A program made the position numbers and the translations under genes. The notes under the pieces were generated by a model. The model saw nothing but the letters and a program-made list of their open reading frames with translations, made no database searches and had not been told where the DNA came from. From the NCBI GenBank assembly GCA_039683095.1, contig JBDKSB010000004.1, positions 1-64,000 on the forward strand: a stretch of DNA of 64,000 bases. Direction: 5' to 3'. Shown one piece after another: positions 20,076 through 29,720 of this stretch. The stretch is from Acidobacteriota bacterium. GTDB taxonomy: Bacteria; Acidobacteriota; Aminicenantia; Aminicenantales; Saccharicenantaceae. The stretch's first letter is position 1. Every line of letters begins with the position of its first letter.

Positions 20076-20289
20076 AGTAGCTGAGAAGCTATATTGATTA
20101 AACCGGCCCGATCAGAACGTACCGGCACTCAAACCCTGCCCCGACTAGTATTTCATTTTCCGTCCTCCGGCTTTCTCGAAAGCGATTACGCTCCCTTCGT
20201 CGGTCTGGAAGGAGGTGCGATAACGATTACTCTCAAAATCCTGAATTCCCGTCCGCGTTCTGTCCAAAATCATTGAGAAAGGAGGCAAC
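20076..20289 (+). other. long untranslated leader before the TonB-receptor gene
   Basis: From the operators to the ATG at 20290 are about 210 bases with no supported gene. There is an internal Shine-Dalgarno-like GGAAGGAGG at about 20209-20217, followed by a two-codon GTG frame, besides the real AAAGGAGG before 20290. No known riboswitch is recognised. Confidence 0.4.
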
Positions 20290-23190
20290 ATGTTGCAGAG
20301 GTTCAAACGCTCTTTCCTCGTTCTTGGGCTCCTCTCCGCGGTCCTGACCGGCCTCATGCAGGCCCAGGTCACCACCGGCACCTTGCGCGGATTCGTCGCC
20401 GATGACTCGGGCCAGCCCCTGCCCGGCGTCACGATCGATATCACGAGCGACGCGCTCATGAAGTCCCGGTCGGACGTCACCGACGAAAGGGGTCAATTCC
20501 GGTTCCTTTACCTTCCTCCGGGCAAGTACGTCATCTGCGCCAAGCTCGACGGCTTCGAAACATGCTGGATCAAGGGCGTCACGGTCCAGGTCGGTCAGAT
20601 CGACACGGCCAACGTCGTCCTGAAGGCCGGCGGGCTCGAGAGAACAATCGAGGTCACGGCCGAGCGGCCGAGCATCGATCTGGTGAGCAGCAGCAAGAGC
20701 TACGTCATCACGACCGATCTCCTGCAGACCGTTCCCCTGGCGGCGCGGGTGAACTACGTCGACGTCTTCAACACCCTGCCCGGCGTCGCCGGCGCATCCC
20801 TCGGCTCGCCCCTCGTCAACGCGGCCGGCGTCACCCATAACCTGGTCAATTCGACCTATTTCTGGGACCAGCACAACCAGGACGACGGCTATGAAAACAA
20901 GATCCTCGTCGACGGCATGGAGATCAACGACTCCATGAGCGGCACCTCATACGCCAATTTCAACTATGAGGCCATGGAGGAGATCGACGTCAAGACGGCC
21001 GGCGCCTCGGCCGAATACGGCAACGCCCGGTCCTCGTTCATGAACATCGTCACCAAGTCCGGCGGCAACACGCTGAAGGGATCGGTGTTCGTCCAGTTCC
21101 AGCCCCAGTCCTTCAACTGGACCAACGTCGAGGGAGGCTCCGCCAGCCAGACGAGCTATATCATCCCCAACGTCAGCCTGAGCGGCCCGATCCTGAAGGA
21201 CAAGCTCTGGTTCCTGGCCACCTACAAGTACGACAATCAGGATTACGTCATCCCCAACACGATCGTCGTCTCCAAGATCGTCCAGAAGACCCGGGGCCAC
21301 ATGCCCTACTTCAAGCTCACGTTCCAGCCCACCACGAAGCACACGATCAGCGTGGTCTACCAGAACGACTACAAGGAGATCGAGCCCAACGGCTTCCCGA
21401 GCAGCGCCTACTCCCAGCTCGAGACCGCGAACCGGGCCCAGCAGGGCGGCCCCATGGCGTCCCTGACGTGGCGCTGGCTCCTGTCGGATTCGGCCATCCT
21501 CAATTTCGTCGCCGGCTACAATCACAAGCCTCGCGACACCTACGCGATCAACGACAACCCCCAGAACCGCTATACGGAGCGGTTCAACGGCGGATCGACC
21601 CTTCTCTACGACGGCGGCTACGGCGAGGACTATGTCTCCGTGCGCGAGAACGTCATGCTCTCGAGCAACCTGACCTACGTCGCCTCGGACCTGCTCAGAA
21701 CCGGGTCCCACGAGTTCAAACTCGGCGTCGACATCCGGCCCTGGCAGCACGTCACGCGGAGCCGGATCTACAAGGTCGACGAGCTCGGCTTCTACCAGTA
21801 CCGCTACGGGCTGAATTACGCCGATTACGGCCTGACCGAGCCCTATGTCTACCGCGGCTACAAGACCAAGGGAGCGCCGGGGCTGCCCCAGGACCGCTAT
21901 GACAACGAGGTCGTCGTCACGAGCGAGAACGCGTTCATTCAGGACAACTGGTCGCTGACCCGGAACCTGAACTTCTCGCTCGGCCTCCGCTGGGAGCACC
22001 AGCGCGAGAACATGTATCACCGCGACGAGCTGCCGGCCTCCATGGACGCCATCTACGCGGGCATGCGGAACAACATCGAGTTCGACGACAGCGGCCTGGC
22101 CCCCCGGCTCGGCGTCACCTACAACCTGCCCAAGGTCGGCGTCTTCAAGTTCCACTACGGGCGCTACTTCGAGTACGTCGGCACCGGCGACTACAACAAT
22201 TACGCCCGGACCATGGTCTTCCCCGAATACCGGATGTCCTCGGCCAATATCGGCCTGGGCGCCGAGGCCATGACCCTCTACACGGATCCCGAGCTCTCTT
22301 ACCCCGCGGACTATAACAAGGACATGCAGATGGAGTTCAACGACGAATACGTCGTTTCGTTCGAGCGGGAGCTCATCTGGGATCTCGTCTTCGAGACCTC
22401 CTTCGTCTACCGGGAGACCTACACGTCCTATATGGAGGACATCAACGCCGTCTTCGAGGACGGGGCCTTCGTCGACTACCGGTTCCCCGACTGGAACACG
22501 ATCTGGCAGCGGACCTGGTACGGCGGCGACGCCAGGCGCTGGAAGTTCGACTACAAGGGCCTCCAGTTCAACATCAAGCGCAACTTCAGCGGCAAGTGGG
22601 GCTTCATGGCCAACTACTCGCGGATGTGGCGCAATTACGACAAGCTGGCCTTCGATCCGACCGATCCGGATCAGTTCGCCTATGACGATCCGAGCAACCT
22701 GAACATGAAGAACTACGGCATCCGCTGGTCCTTCCACGCCTCGGCGTTCTGCCGTATGCCCTGGGATATCCTGTTCTCGACCTTCATCAACGGCTGTTCC
22801 GGGATCTTCGTGCAGGATACGACCGGCGACTATGCCTGGGACGCGACCGCCCCGAACGTTACGATCTCGAACGGCCGCCGGGTCAGCGACATCGTCTGGC
22901 AGGCGAAGAACTCCTATTACCTGGGCGGCTATTGGGGCGCCAGCGGACGCTACACGGACGACACCTGGAGCGTCAATTTCCGCCTGGCCAAGATCGTGCC
23001 CGTCGGCAAGTTCCGCCTGGAGGTCGCCTTTGACCTCTATAACGCGTTCAACTGGTGCGCCTACAGCATGTTCTATACTACGGACGTCCGCCGCGACTAC
23101 ACGGACACGAGCGGGGTCAACCAGTATCAAAGGATGATCACGCCGCAATCGCCGCGCGCCGCGCAGCTGACGTTCAAGGTGGGATTCTAG
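20290..23190 (+). CDS. TonB-dependent outer membrane receptor with N-terminal carboxypeptidase-regulatory-like domain
   Basis: 966 residues. Signal peptide (SFLVLGLLSAVLTGLMQAQ), then a carboxypeptidase-regulatory-like domain at about 26-95 (GTLRGFVADDSGQPLPGVTIDI...GQFRFLYLPPGKYVI), a plug domain (about 130-260) and a long beta-barrel ending in the outer-membrane Phe signal (LTFKVGF). It takes large substrates through the outer membrane with TonB energy. The arrangement resembles SusC-type or Oar-like receptors; no SusD-like gene lies beside it. It is the first gene of a plus-strand run with GH3, GH172 and aspartylglucosaminidase, and its promoter carries two LacI-type operators, so it is probably a regulated glycan or glycopeptide importer. 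AAAGGAGG precedes the start. Confidence 0.93.
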   Translation: MLQRFKRSFLVLGLLSAVLTGLMQAQVTTGTLRGFVADDSGQPLPGVTIDITSDALMKSRSDVTDERGQFRFLYLPPGKYVICAKLDGFETCWIKGVTVQVGQIDTANVVLKAGGLERTIEVTAERPSIDLVSSSKSYVITTDLLQTVPLAARVNYVDVFNTLPGVAGASLGSPLVNAAGVTHNLVNSTYFWDQHNQDDGYENKILVDGMEINDSMSGTSYANFNYEAMEEIDVKTAGASAEYGNARSSFMNIVTKSGGNTLKGSVFVQFQPQSFNWTNVEGGSASQTSYIIPNVSLSGPILKDKLWFLATYKYDNQDYVIPNTIVVSKIVQKTRGHMPYFKLTFQPTTKHTISVVYQNDYKEIEPNGFPSSAYSQLETANRAQQGGPMASLTWRWLLSDSAILNFVAGYNHKPRDTYAINDNPQNRYTERFNGGSTLLYDGGYGEDYVSVRENVMLSSNLTYVASDLLRTGSHEFKLGVDIRPWQHVTRSRIYKVDELGFYQYRYGLNYADYGLTEPYVYRGYKTKGAPGLPQDRYDNEVVVTSENAFIQDNWSLTRNLNFSLGLRWEHQRENMYHRDELPASMDAIYAGMRNNIEFDDSGLAPRLGVTYNLPKVGVFKFHYGRYFEYVGTGDYNNYARTMVFPEYRMSSANIGLGAEAMTLYTDPELSYPADYNKDMQMEFNDEYVVSFERELIWDLVFETSFVYRETYTSYMEDINAVFEDGAFVDYRFPDWNTIWQRTWYGGDARRWKFDYKGLQFNIKRNFSGKWGFMANYSRMWRNYDKLAFDPTDPDQFAYDDPSNLNMKNYGIRWSFHASAFCRMPWDILFSTFINGCSGIFVQDTTGDYAWDATAPNVTISNGRRVSDIVWQAKNSYYLGGYWGASGRYTDDTWSVNFRLAKIVPVGKFRLEVAFDLYNAFNWCAYSMFYTTDVRRDYTDTSGVNQYQRMITPQSPRAAQLTFKVGF

Positions 23191-23219
23191 GACCCTCAGC
23201 CTTTTTGTTCCCGGTCTCA

Positions 23220-23259
23220 GCGGGCCGTCCCCCCGGCGAAAGCCGGGGGGACGGCCCGC
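23220..23259. terminator. perfect 18-bp hairpin after the TonB-receptor gene
   Basis: An exact 18-bp GC-rich stem closed by a GAAA tetraloop (left arm 23220-23237, right arm 23242-23259), 29 bp after the receptor stop. No T run follows on either strand, so it is not a classical terminator. It could protect the 3' end of the receptor mRNA or partly attenuate transcription before the GH3 gene. Confidence 0.6.
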
Positions 23260-23347
23260 CCCCTTAACGCGAGGGCCGGTTCGGCCCCCACGGCCCGGTT
23301 CGTGAGGCTCACGGACGACGGGCCCATTCCCCGGAAGGGAGGCATCG

Positions 23348-25135
23348 TTGCCGCTGAAAGCCATTTTTCGCCTGATCGCCGTCGGAGGAACGGTCGCCGG
23401 CCTGCTCGGCGCCTGCAACCGTCCCGCGCCGAGTCCCGGAACCGCCCCGAAGCCCGTCCTCGCCGCCCCGCATGACGAGGCCGCGGCCTGGGCCGAAACG
23501 ACGCTGAGAACCCTGAGCCTCGAGCGCAAGGCCGGCCAGATGATCAGCGTCGAAACGCGCGGCGAGTTCGCCGCGCTCGACAGCCCGTCCTGCGGAAGGC
23601 TTGTCGGGCTCATCCGGGACCACGGCATCGGCTCTCTCGTGGTGTACGGGGGAACCCCCCAGGACACGGCGTCTCTCCTCAACCGCCTGCAGCGGGAATC
23701 CTCCCTGCCGCTCTTTGTCGCCTCGGATTTCGAAGGCGGGCCCGGTCAGCAGATCGCGGGGGCGTCCGAATTCCCGGCCAACATGGCCCTTTCGGCCGCG
23801 GGTTCAGAGGAACTGGCCTACGCGGTCGGCCGGGCGGGTGCCGCCGAAGGCCGGGCCATCGGCATCCACATCACCTTTTCGCCGGTGGTGGACATCCAAA
23901 CGCGGCCGGATAATCCCGTGCTCGGCGTCCGGTCCTTCGGCGCCGACATCGACGTCCTCGGCCGCCTGGCCGGCGCCTATATCCGGGGCTACCAGGAGAA
24001 CGGCATGCTGGCGACGGCCAAGCATTTCCCCGGCCGCGGCGACGTCCGGCTAATACCCGGGACCGAGTTCACGGTGAACGACAAGCCGGCGGAGGCCGTC
24101 GAGGCAGGCGATCTCGCCGCCTTCAAGAAGGCCATCGGGGCCGGGGTCACCCTGGTCATGTCCGAGCACATCGCCGTTCCCTCGGTGACCGGCGGGTCCG
24201 ATCTCCCGGCCAGCGTCGAGAAGAAGCTGGCGACAGGCTGGTTGAAGGACCGACTCGGCTTCACCGGCATCCTGACGACGGACGACATGTGGTACGAGAA
24301 GGTCGTCCGGCGCTTCGGCGCGGTCGAGGCCTGCGTCCGGGCCGTCGAAGCCGGCCACGACATGATCCTCAAGCCGGCCGATCCGGTCGCGACCATCGCC
24401 GGCCTCGTCGAGGCCGTGAAGTCCGGGCGGCTCAGCGAGGCACGCCTCGACGCTTCGGTCCGGAAGATACTCTACTGGAAAGCCCGGCTGAACTTACACC
24501 GGGAACGGCTCGTCGACGAGGGCCGTGTCGCCGCGATCGTCGGCTGCCAGGCCCACCAGGCGCTCGTCGCCAAGGTCGCCGACGAGTCCCTGACCCTGGT
24601 CAGGAACAACGGCTTCTTCCCGCGGGCGGCTTCCGATCCGGGCAAGATCGTCCACGTTTCGATACAGAGGAAAGAGCTCGACCCGGCCCCGGCCGTCGTC
24701 GAGGCCAAGCTCAAGGCCGCGTTCCCCAGCCTCAAGAGCTTCGCTGTCGGTCCATTCACGTCGGACGAGCGCCGGGCCGCGGCCGTCGAGGCCGCGGGAC
24801 GCGCCGATATGGTCGTCATCTCGCTCTTCAACGCCCGCACGGCCTACAAGGACAACGGCCCGCTGTCCGACAAGGACCGCGCCCTTGTCGACCGCCTCGT
24901 CCGGGCCAAGCCGAAGGCCGTGGCGGCCGTATCGTACGGGAATCCTTATCTCGCGGGCGAGCTCGCCGGCGTTGCGGCGTTCGTCGTCGGCTACGGCGAA
25001 GGCGGCTTCTACGGCAACCAGACGGTCTTCGCCGATTCGTTCATCCGGCTGCTCAAGGGTGAGCTCCGTCCCAAGGGCAAGCTGCCGGTCGCCGTCTCGG
25101 CCGATTGCCCCGCCGGAACGGGCATCGCATACTGA
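23348..25135 (+). CDS. exported GH3 family glycosidase lipoprotein
   Basis: 595 residues from a TTG start at 23348, supported by GGGAGG just upstream and by an immediate lipoprotein signal (VGGTVAGLLGAC). The GH3 N-terminal TIM barrel carries KHFPGRGDV around residue 222 and the probable nucleophile Asp in LTTDDMWY; the alpha/beta C-terminal domain follows from about 400. NagZ enzymes have a His/Asp pair in a GD.....DSH loop; here the loop reads GDVRLIPGTEF and the pair is absent, so this is not standard NagZ. It may be an N-acetyl-hexosaminidase, a glucosidase or a phosphorylase. It is 157 bp after the TonB receptor and likely belongs to the same regulated unit. Confidence 0.87.
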   Translation: MPLKAIFRLIAVGGTVAGLLGACNRPAPSPGTAPKPVLAAPHDEAAAWAETTLRTLSLERKAGQMISVETRGEFAALDSPSCGRLVGLIRDHGIGSLVVYGGTPQDTASLLNRLQRESSLPLFVASDFEGGPGQQIAGASEFPANMALSAAGSEELAYAVGRAGAAEGRAIGIHITFSPVVDIQTRPDNPVLGVRSFGADIDVLGRLAGAYIRGYQENGMLATAKHFPGRGDVRLIPGTEFTVNDKPAEAVEAGDLAAFKKAIGAGVTLVMSEHIAVPSVTGGSDLPASVEKKLATGWLKDRLGFTGILTTDDMWYEKVVRRFGAVEACVRAVEAGHDMILKPADPVATIAGLVEAVKSGRLSEARLDASVRKILYWKARLNLHRERLVDEGRVAAIVGCQAHQALVAKVADESLTLVRNNGFFPRAASDPGKIVHVSIQRKELDPAPAVVEAKLKAAFPSLKSFAVGPFTSDERRAAAVEAAGRADMVVISLFNARTAYKDNGPLSDKDRALVDRLVRAKPKAVAAVSYGNPYLAGELAGVAAFVVGYGEGGFYGNQTVFADSFIRLLKGELRPKGKLPVAVSADCPAGTGIAY

Positions 25136-25187
25136 ATCACACCCGCGGGCGGCCGCGAGGCCGCCCGCGTCATGCTCCGGAGGCATC

Positions 25188-26885
25188 ATGGACAAGTTGA
25201 AGAAACAGGCCGAACGGAAGATCGCGGTCTGGCCGGCGGCGGCCGTCACCCTGGGGGCCGTTCTGCTGGTTTTCGCGGCGGGCCGCGCTTCCGCCCCCCG
25301 GACTCAGGCGCCGCCCTTCCACACGGGCGGAGCCCTGTTCCCCGAGCCCGGACCCGCGCCGGCTCCGCCGGACCCGGTGACGGCCGACAATCCGATGATG
25401 CTCCTTTCCCGGCCGAAGAACTTCTCCGCGGCCAGGGTGAGCTCGTTCGCCAGGAACGGCCTCAACCTGGACACCATCCCCGTTCCGCCCGACGGCCGGG
25501 AGGTGACCCTGGCGGAACTCAAGGGGCCCGGAGCCATCACCCATATCTGGATGACGTATCGCGGAGGCAGCGAGAACCTCATTATCCGGATCTATTGGGA
25601 CGGCCATCCCGATCCGAGCGTTGAGGCGCCCCTCGGGGATTTCTTCGGCGTGGCCATGGGGCTGACCGCCCCCCTTTCGAGCCAGCCGATCCAATGCACA
25701 TCGGACGGCCAGTCGAAGAACGCCTGGTGGTACATGCCCTTCAATTCCTCGGCCCGGGTCACCTTGACGAACCTGCGCTCGCCGGACCATTTCAAGGGCA
25801 CGAGCGTTCCCCTCCGCCACCAGAACCGCTTCTATTACCATGTGGATTACCAGTCCTACGGCCGCCCGTTGAAGGACCTGCGCTATTTCCACGCCCGGTT
25901 CCTGGAGACCGACCCGGCCGAGCGGGGCAAGCCGGTGACGCTCCTCGACGTCGAGGGCGAGGGGCACTTCGTCGGCATCGTCCTGGGCAACCGGTCGCGG
26001 ACCCCCGGCTGGTTCGGCGAGGGCGACGATATCTTTACCGTGGACGGCCGCCTGGCCATGGTCGGGACCGGTACCGAGGACTATTTCTGCGACGCCTGGG
26101 GCCTGCGCGTCTTCAGCGAGCCCTTTTTCGGCTGCCCCGTTTTCGAGGGCCGCGAGATCGGCGACCGGACCAGCCTGTACCGCTTCCATATCAACGACCC
26201 TATCCCCTTCCGCCGGTCGTTCAAGTTCGAGATCGAGCATTGGCCCTGGATCAGCGAATTCCCGAACACGGGCCGCGATTACTTCTCGAGCCTCGGCTTC
26301 TGGTACCAGAAGGGCTTTCACCGGCCTTGGCCGCGCCTGGGCCGCCTAATCCAGGCCGGCCCCTGGGACCCGGCCAAGGGCCGCTGGCACGTCGCCGGCG
26401 CGCTCGAAGCCGAGGATCTCGGTCTCGTCGGCTTCAATAGTGCCAAAGGGGAATCCGGCCGCCCGGAACGGCTGACCCTGATGCCCAACCAGAGCGGGGA
26501 CGCCATGCTCCAGTTCGATCCCGGCGACTCCGGTGCGGTCTCGCTGGCCGTCCCGGCGGAGCGGGCCGGGACGTATGACCTCAAGGTCCATTACCTGAGG
26601 GCCCCTGACTACGGCATCGTCCGCCTGGCGGTCAACGGCCGGCCCGTCGGCGAAGCCATAGACCTCTACAGGGCCTTCGTCGAGATGTTCCCGCGGCCGG
26701 TCTGGCCGCCGCGGGAATACGTCTATGCGGGGGTGCCGCTTCGCGCCGGCACGAACATCCTGACCTTCTCGGTGGACGGGAAGAACCCTGAATCCGAAGG
26801 CCGCAAGATCGGCATCGATTGCCTGGTCCTGAAGGCAACGGACGCTCCGGCCGGCGGCCTTGATCGGCCGGAGCAGTCGAGATAA
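25188..26885 (+). CDS. exported GH172 (DUF2961) glycosidase, two-domain type
   Basis: 565 residues from the ATG at 25188 (AGG-rich site CCGGAGGC just upstream; a longer frame exists but only overlaps GH3). An N-terminal hydrophobic segment (AAVTLGAVLLVFAAGRASA) anchors or exports the protein. The GH172 core has GPGAITHIWMTYRGG, GDFFGVAMGL and the expected catalytic pair Glu278 (WFGEGDD) and Glu297 (GTGTEDYF). A C-terminal beta domain (VPAERAGTYDLKVHYLRAPDYGIVRLAVNGRP) matches that of the protein at 14376-16061. The two are clearly paralogues. It sits between GH3 and aspartylglucosaminidase in the plus-strand run. Furanoside hydrolysis is the family's known activity; the linkage is unknown. 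Confidence 0.88.
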   Translation: MDKLKKQAERKIAVWPAAAVTLGAVLLVFAAGRASAPRTQAPPFHTGGALFPEPGPAPAPPDPVTADNPMMLLSRPKNFSAARVSSFARNGLNLDTIPVPPDGREVTLAELKGPGAITHIWMTYRGGSENLIIRIYWDGHPDPSVEAPLGDFFGVAMGLTAPLSSQPIQCTSDGQSKNAWWYMPFNSSARVTLTNLRSPDHFKGTSVPLRHQNRFYYHVDYQSYGRPLKDLRYFHARFLETDPAERGKPVTLLDVEGEGHFVGIVLGNRSRTPGWFGEGDDIFTVDGRLAMVGTGTEDYFCDAWGLRVFSEPFFGCPVFEGREIGDRTSLYRFHINDPIPFRRSFKFEIEHWPWISEFPNTGRDYFSSLGFWYQKGFHRPWPRLGRLIQAGPWDPAKGRWHVAGALEAEDLGLVGFNSAKGESGRPERLTLMPNQSGDAMLQFDPGDSGAVSLAVPAERAGTYDLKVHYLRAPDYGIVRLAVNGRPVGEAIDLYRAFVEMFPRPVWPPREYVYAGVPLRAGTNILTFSVDGKNPESEGRKIGIDCLVLKATDAPAGGLDRPEQSR

Positions 26886-26901
26886 AAATGGAGGCAAAGC
26901 C

Positions 26902-27996
26902 GTGACCGTCAAGATGCCGCGCAGGAAGTTCTTTACGGGGCTGGCCGGATTGGGCCTCGCCCTCCCCTGGCTTCACCGCCCGGCCCGGGCCGCCGAGTTC
27001 CCGGCGGCCGCCTCCGGACCGGTCAACCGCCCGCTCATCGTCACCAGCAAGACCAACGCCTTCGTCCGGGAAGCCGTCACGACGGCCGCCTGGGAGGAGC
27101 TGACGCGCGGCGGCAGCCCGCTCGACGCCGCCATCAAGGGAACGAACGTCTCGGAGCTCGACCCCAGGGACGCCTCGGTCGGCTACGGCGGAGATCCCAA
27201 CGAGGAAGGGTTCCTCCAGCTCGATGCCTCGGTCATGAACGGCCCCGACGGCAAGGCCGGGGCCGTGGCCGCCCTCGAGAACATCAAGACTCCCTCCGTG
27301 GTGGCCCGGCTGGTCATGGAACGGACGGACCACCTCATGCTCGTGGGCAAGGGCGCCCTGAAGTTCGCCAAGATGCACGGCCTCAAGGAGGAGGACCTCC
27401 TGACCGACACGGCCCGGGAGCATTGGCGGGACTGGAAAGAGAACCTCAGCGACAGGGACTATTACATGCCGCCCATGGACAAAGACAAGCCCGAGGGCGG
27501 CGGGACGATCAACGTTCTCGTCCTCGACGCCAAGGGCGACATCGCCGGCTGCACGAGCACCGTCGGCCATCGCTTCAAGATCGTCGGCCGGGTCGGCGAT
27601 TCCCCCATCATCGGCGCCGGGCTCTACGTCGACAACGCCGTCGGGGCGGCCGGGGCCACGGGCCAGGGCGAGGAATCGATCAAGACCTGCGCCAGCTTCC
27701 TCGTCGTCGAGAAGATGCGGGAGGGCATGTCGCCTCAGGACGCCTGCCGCTACGTCTGCCGCCGCGTCATCGGCCGCCACAACGGCCGGCCGATGTTCAG
27801 CCTCAAGCTCGTCGCCCTCAGCAAGCGAGGCGAGTACGGCTGCTGCGCCGTCCGGGGCAAGACGGACAAGGCCACCGGGAAGACCGTGGGCTTGGGCTTC
27901 GCCGTCCACGATTCCAGGGGCCACCGCATGGAGCCCGGGGATGCGCTCCTGCCGCCTATGACGGAAGCCGAGCGCAAGACCGTTCCCTGGAGATAG
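26902..27996 (+). CDS. Tat-exported N4-(beta-N-acetylglucosaminyl)-L-asparaginase
   Basis: 364 residues from a GTG at 26902 with GGAGG seven bases upstream. A twin-arginine signal (PRRKFFTGLAGLGLALPWL) opens it. The rest is a glycosylasparaginase-type N-terminal nucleophile hydrolase: the precursor self-cleaves before Thr202 in GGGTINVLVLDAKGDIAGCTSTVG, and GDSPIIGAGLYVDNAVGAAGATGQGEE is the substrate-binding part of the beta chain. Such enzymes cut the bond between GlcNAc and Asn in N-glycopeptides. Placement beside GH3 and GH172 genes and a TonB receptor suggests that the locus takes apart glycopeptides. It is 16 bp after the upstream GH172 stop. Confidence 0.92.
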   Translation: MTVKMPRRKFFTGLAGLGLALPWLHRPARAAEFPAAASGPVNRPLIVTSKTNAFVREAVTTAAWEELTRGGSPLDAAIKGTNVSELDPRDASVGYGGDPNEEGFLQLDASVMNGPDGKAGAVAALENIKTPSVVARLVMERTDHLMLVGKGALKFAKMHGLKEEDLLTDTAREHWRDWKENLSDRDYYMPPMDKDKPEGGGTINVLVLDAKGDIAGCTSTVGHRFKIVGRVGDSPIIGAGLYVDNAVGAAGATGQGEESIKTCASFLVVEKMREGMSPQDACRYVCRRVIGRHNGRPMFSLKLVALSKRGEYGCCAVRGKTDKATGKTVGLGFAVHDSRGHRMEPGDALLPPMTEAERKTVPWR

Positions 27997-28042
27997 GACA
28001 CGGGGCCGTCCAGAAAATAGGAATGCCACAAAGGAGCCTGAC

Positions 28043-29695
28043 ATGAAAAACATCGGAACATCGATCCTCATCCTGCTCGTCATCGCCTTCGCGGCCGCCG
28101 CGCCGGCCGAGGCCCAATCCCTCAGCGCCCTGACGGCGCCGCAGGAGGGGCGGACCATGAGGGCGACGAGCGGCAACCCCGATAACAACGACGACTACCT
28201 CGTGTTCGCCCGGGGCGAGACAAAGACCCTGGCCGTCCTCGAGGGTCCCGGCAAGATCACTCACTTCTGGTTCGCTCCCCTGTCCGCGGACATCCGCTAT
28301 CCCCGGGCCCTGGTCCTGCGCATCTATTGGGACGGCGCGACCGAGCCCTCGGTCGAGGTGCCGTTCGGCGACTTCTTCGGCGCCGGCAACGGCATGCGGG
28401 CCGAGGTCAATTCGCTGCCCGTCAAGGTCAGCTCCTTCGGGCGCGGCTACAACTGCTACTGGGAAATGCCGTTCAAGAAGCAGGCCCGGATCACTGTGGC
28501 CAACGAGTCCGACCGGGCCGGGGCCGAGCTCTACTTCCAGGTCGATTGGACGCAGTATGAGCAGGCCCCCCCCGTCACCATGTACTTCCACGCCCGCTAC
28601 CACCAGGAATATCCCCCCGAGATGGAGAAACCCTACACGGTCTTCGCCGGCCAGGGGCGCGGCCACTACGTCGGCACGGTCCTCTCCTCCCAGAACGGCA
28701 TCGGCCACTGGTTCGGCGAGGGCGACGATTATTTCTACATCGACGGCGAAAAAACCCCCTCCGTCCTGGGCACGGGCACCGAGGACTACATCAACGAGGC
28801 CTGGAACATGCGCGTCCACAGCGGCCTCTACACGGGCTGCACGATCTTCGAGCCGCGGTCTCCCGACGCCCGGGTGACGGCTTACCGCTGGCACATCCAG
28901 GATCCCATCATCTTCCGCAAGTCCCTGACGTTCACCATCGAGCGGCGCGGCTTCATCATGAACGCCAAAGGCGAGGTCGTCGCCGAATCCGGGTCGCGGC
29001 CCGACAACTGGTCGTCGGTCGCCTTCTGGTATCAGGACAGCATCGCCAGGCCCTGGTGCCCCTTCCCGCCCTACCGGGACAGGGTCAATCCCGAGATCGT
29101 GCTTCATTTGCCCGAGGTCATGGCCGCGATGAAGCATTCCGACGGGGTGGAGCTCCAGCTCCTGCCCTACAACCGCGCGACCTGGACCAAGCCCTGGTTC
29201 CGGGCCAAAAATGCGACCGTCGGCTCCTGGATCGAGATACCCTTCGAGATCAAGGACCCGGGGCGTTATTCGATGTCGCTCTTCCAGACCCTGCGCACGG
29301 ACGAGGGCCTCTGGAAGGTCCTCATCGACGGACAGGAGATCCCGGCCGTCGGCGAGTCCCATATCCCCGGCGGCTATGACGTCGACCTCGTCCGCCAGCT
29401 CGCCCCGGAGGCCGTCAACACGGTCCTCGATTTCTACAATGTTTTCCGCAGGGACGAGCATGAGGACATCATCTACGGGCAGCGCCGCGAGGCGAAGATC
29501 GGCCTGTTCGAGTTCAAGCCCGGCGTCCATGCCCTGAAGCTCGTCTGCATCGGGGCCAATCCCCTGGCGGTCGACCCGCTCACGGGCAAGCCCGGCTACA
29601 ACCTGGCCGCCGACGTCCTGTCGCTGCGCCAGATCCCGTTCGAGAACATGGACGCCTGGGTCGAGAAGATGCTCCGGATGGAGAAACGGAAATAG
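28043..29695 (+). CDS. exported GH172 (DUF2961) glycosidase, tandem copy 1
   Basis: 550 residues with a signal peptide (SILILLVIAFAAAAPAEA). The core shows GPGKITHFWFAPLSADIRYPRALVLRIYWDG, VPFGDFFGAGNGMRAEV and the catalytic pair Glu226 (WFGEGDD) and Glu247 (GTGTEDYI), 21 residues apart. That is the same spacing as I recall for the characterised difructose-anhydride-forming enzyme (Glu270/Glu291). The C-terminal 200 residues differ from the two-domain type and include DPGRYSMSLFQTLRTDEGLWKVLIDGQEI. The next gene is a close paralogue of the same length, so this is a tandem duplication. GGAGC precedes the ATG; 46 bp separate it from the asparaginase gene. Confidence 0.88.
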   Translation: MKNIGTSILILLVIAFAAAAPAEAQSLSALTAPQEGRTMRATSGNPDNNDDYLVFARGETKTLAVLEGPGKITHFWFAPLSADIRYPRALVLRIYWDGATEPSVEVPFGDFFGAGNGMRAEVNSLPVKVSSFGRGYNCYWEMPFKKQARITVANESDRAGAELYFQVDWTQYEQAPPVTMYFHARYHQEYPPEMEKPYTVFAGQGRGHYVGTVLSSQNGIGHWFGEGDDYFYIDGEKTPSVLGTGTEDYINEAWNMRVHSGLYTGCTIFEPRSPDARVTAYRWHIQDPIIFRKSLTFTIERRGFIMNAKGEVVAESGSRPDNWSSVAFWYQDSIARPWCPFPPYRDRVNPEIVLHLPEVMAAMKHSDGVELQLLPYNRATWTKPWFRAKNATVGSWIEIPFEIKDPGRYSMSLFQTLRTDEGLWKVLIDGQEIPAVGESHIPGGYDVDLVRQLAPEAVNTVLDFYNVFRRDEHEDIIYGQRREAKIGLFEFKPGVHALKLVCIGANPLAVDPLTGKPGYNLAADVLSLRQIPFENMDAWVEKMLRMEKRK

Positions 29696-29720
29696 CCCGC
29701 CGAAAGATGGAGGCCGCGCC

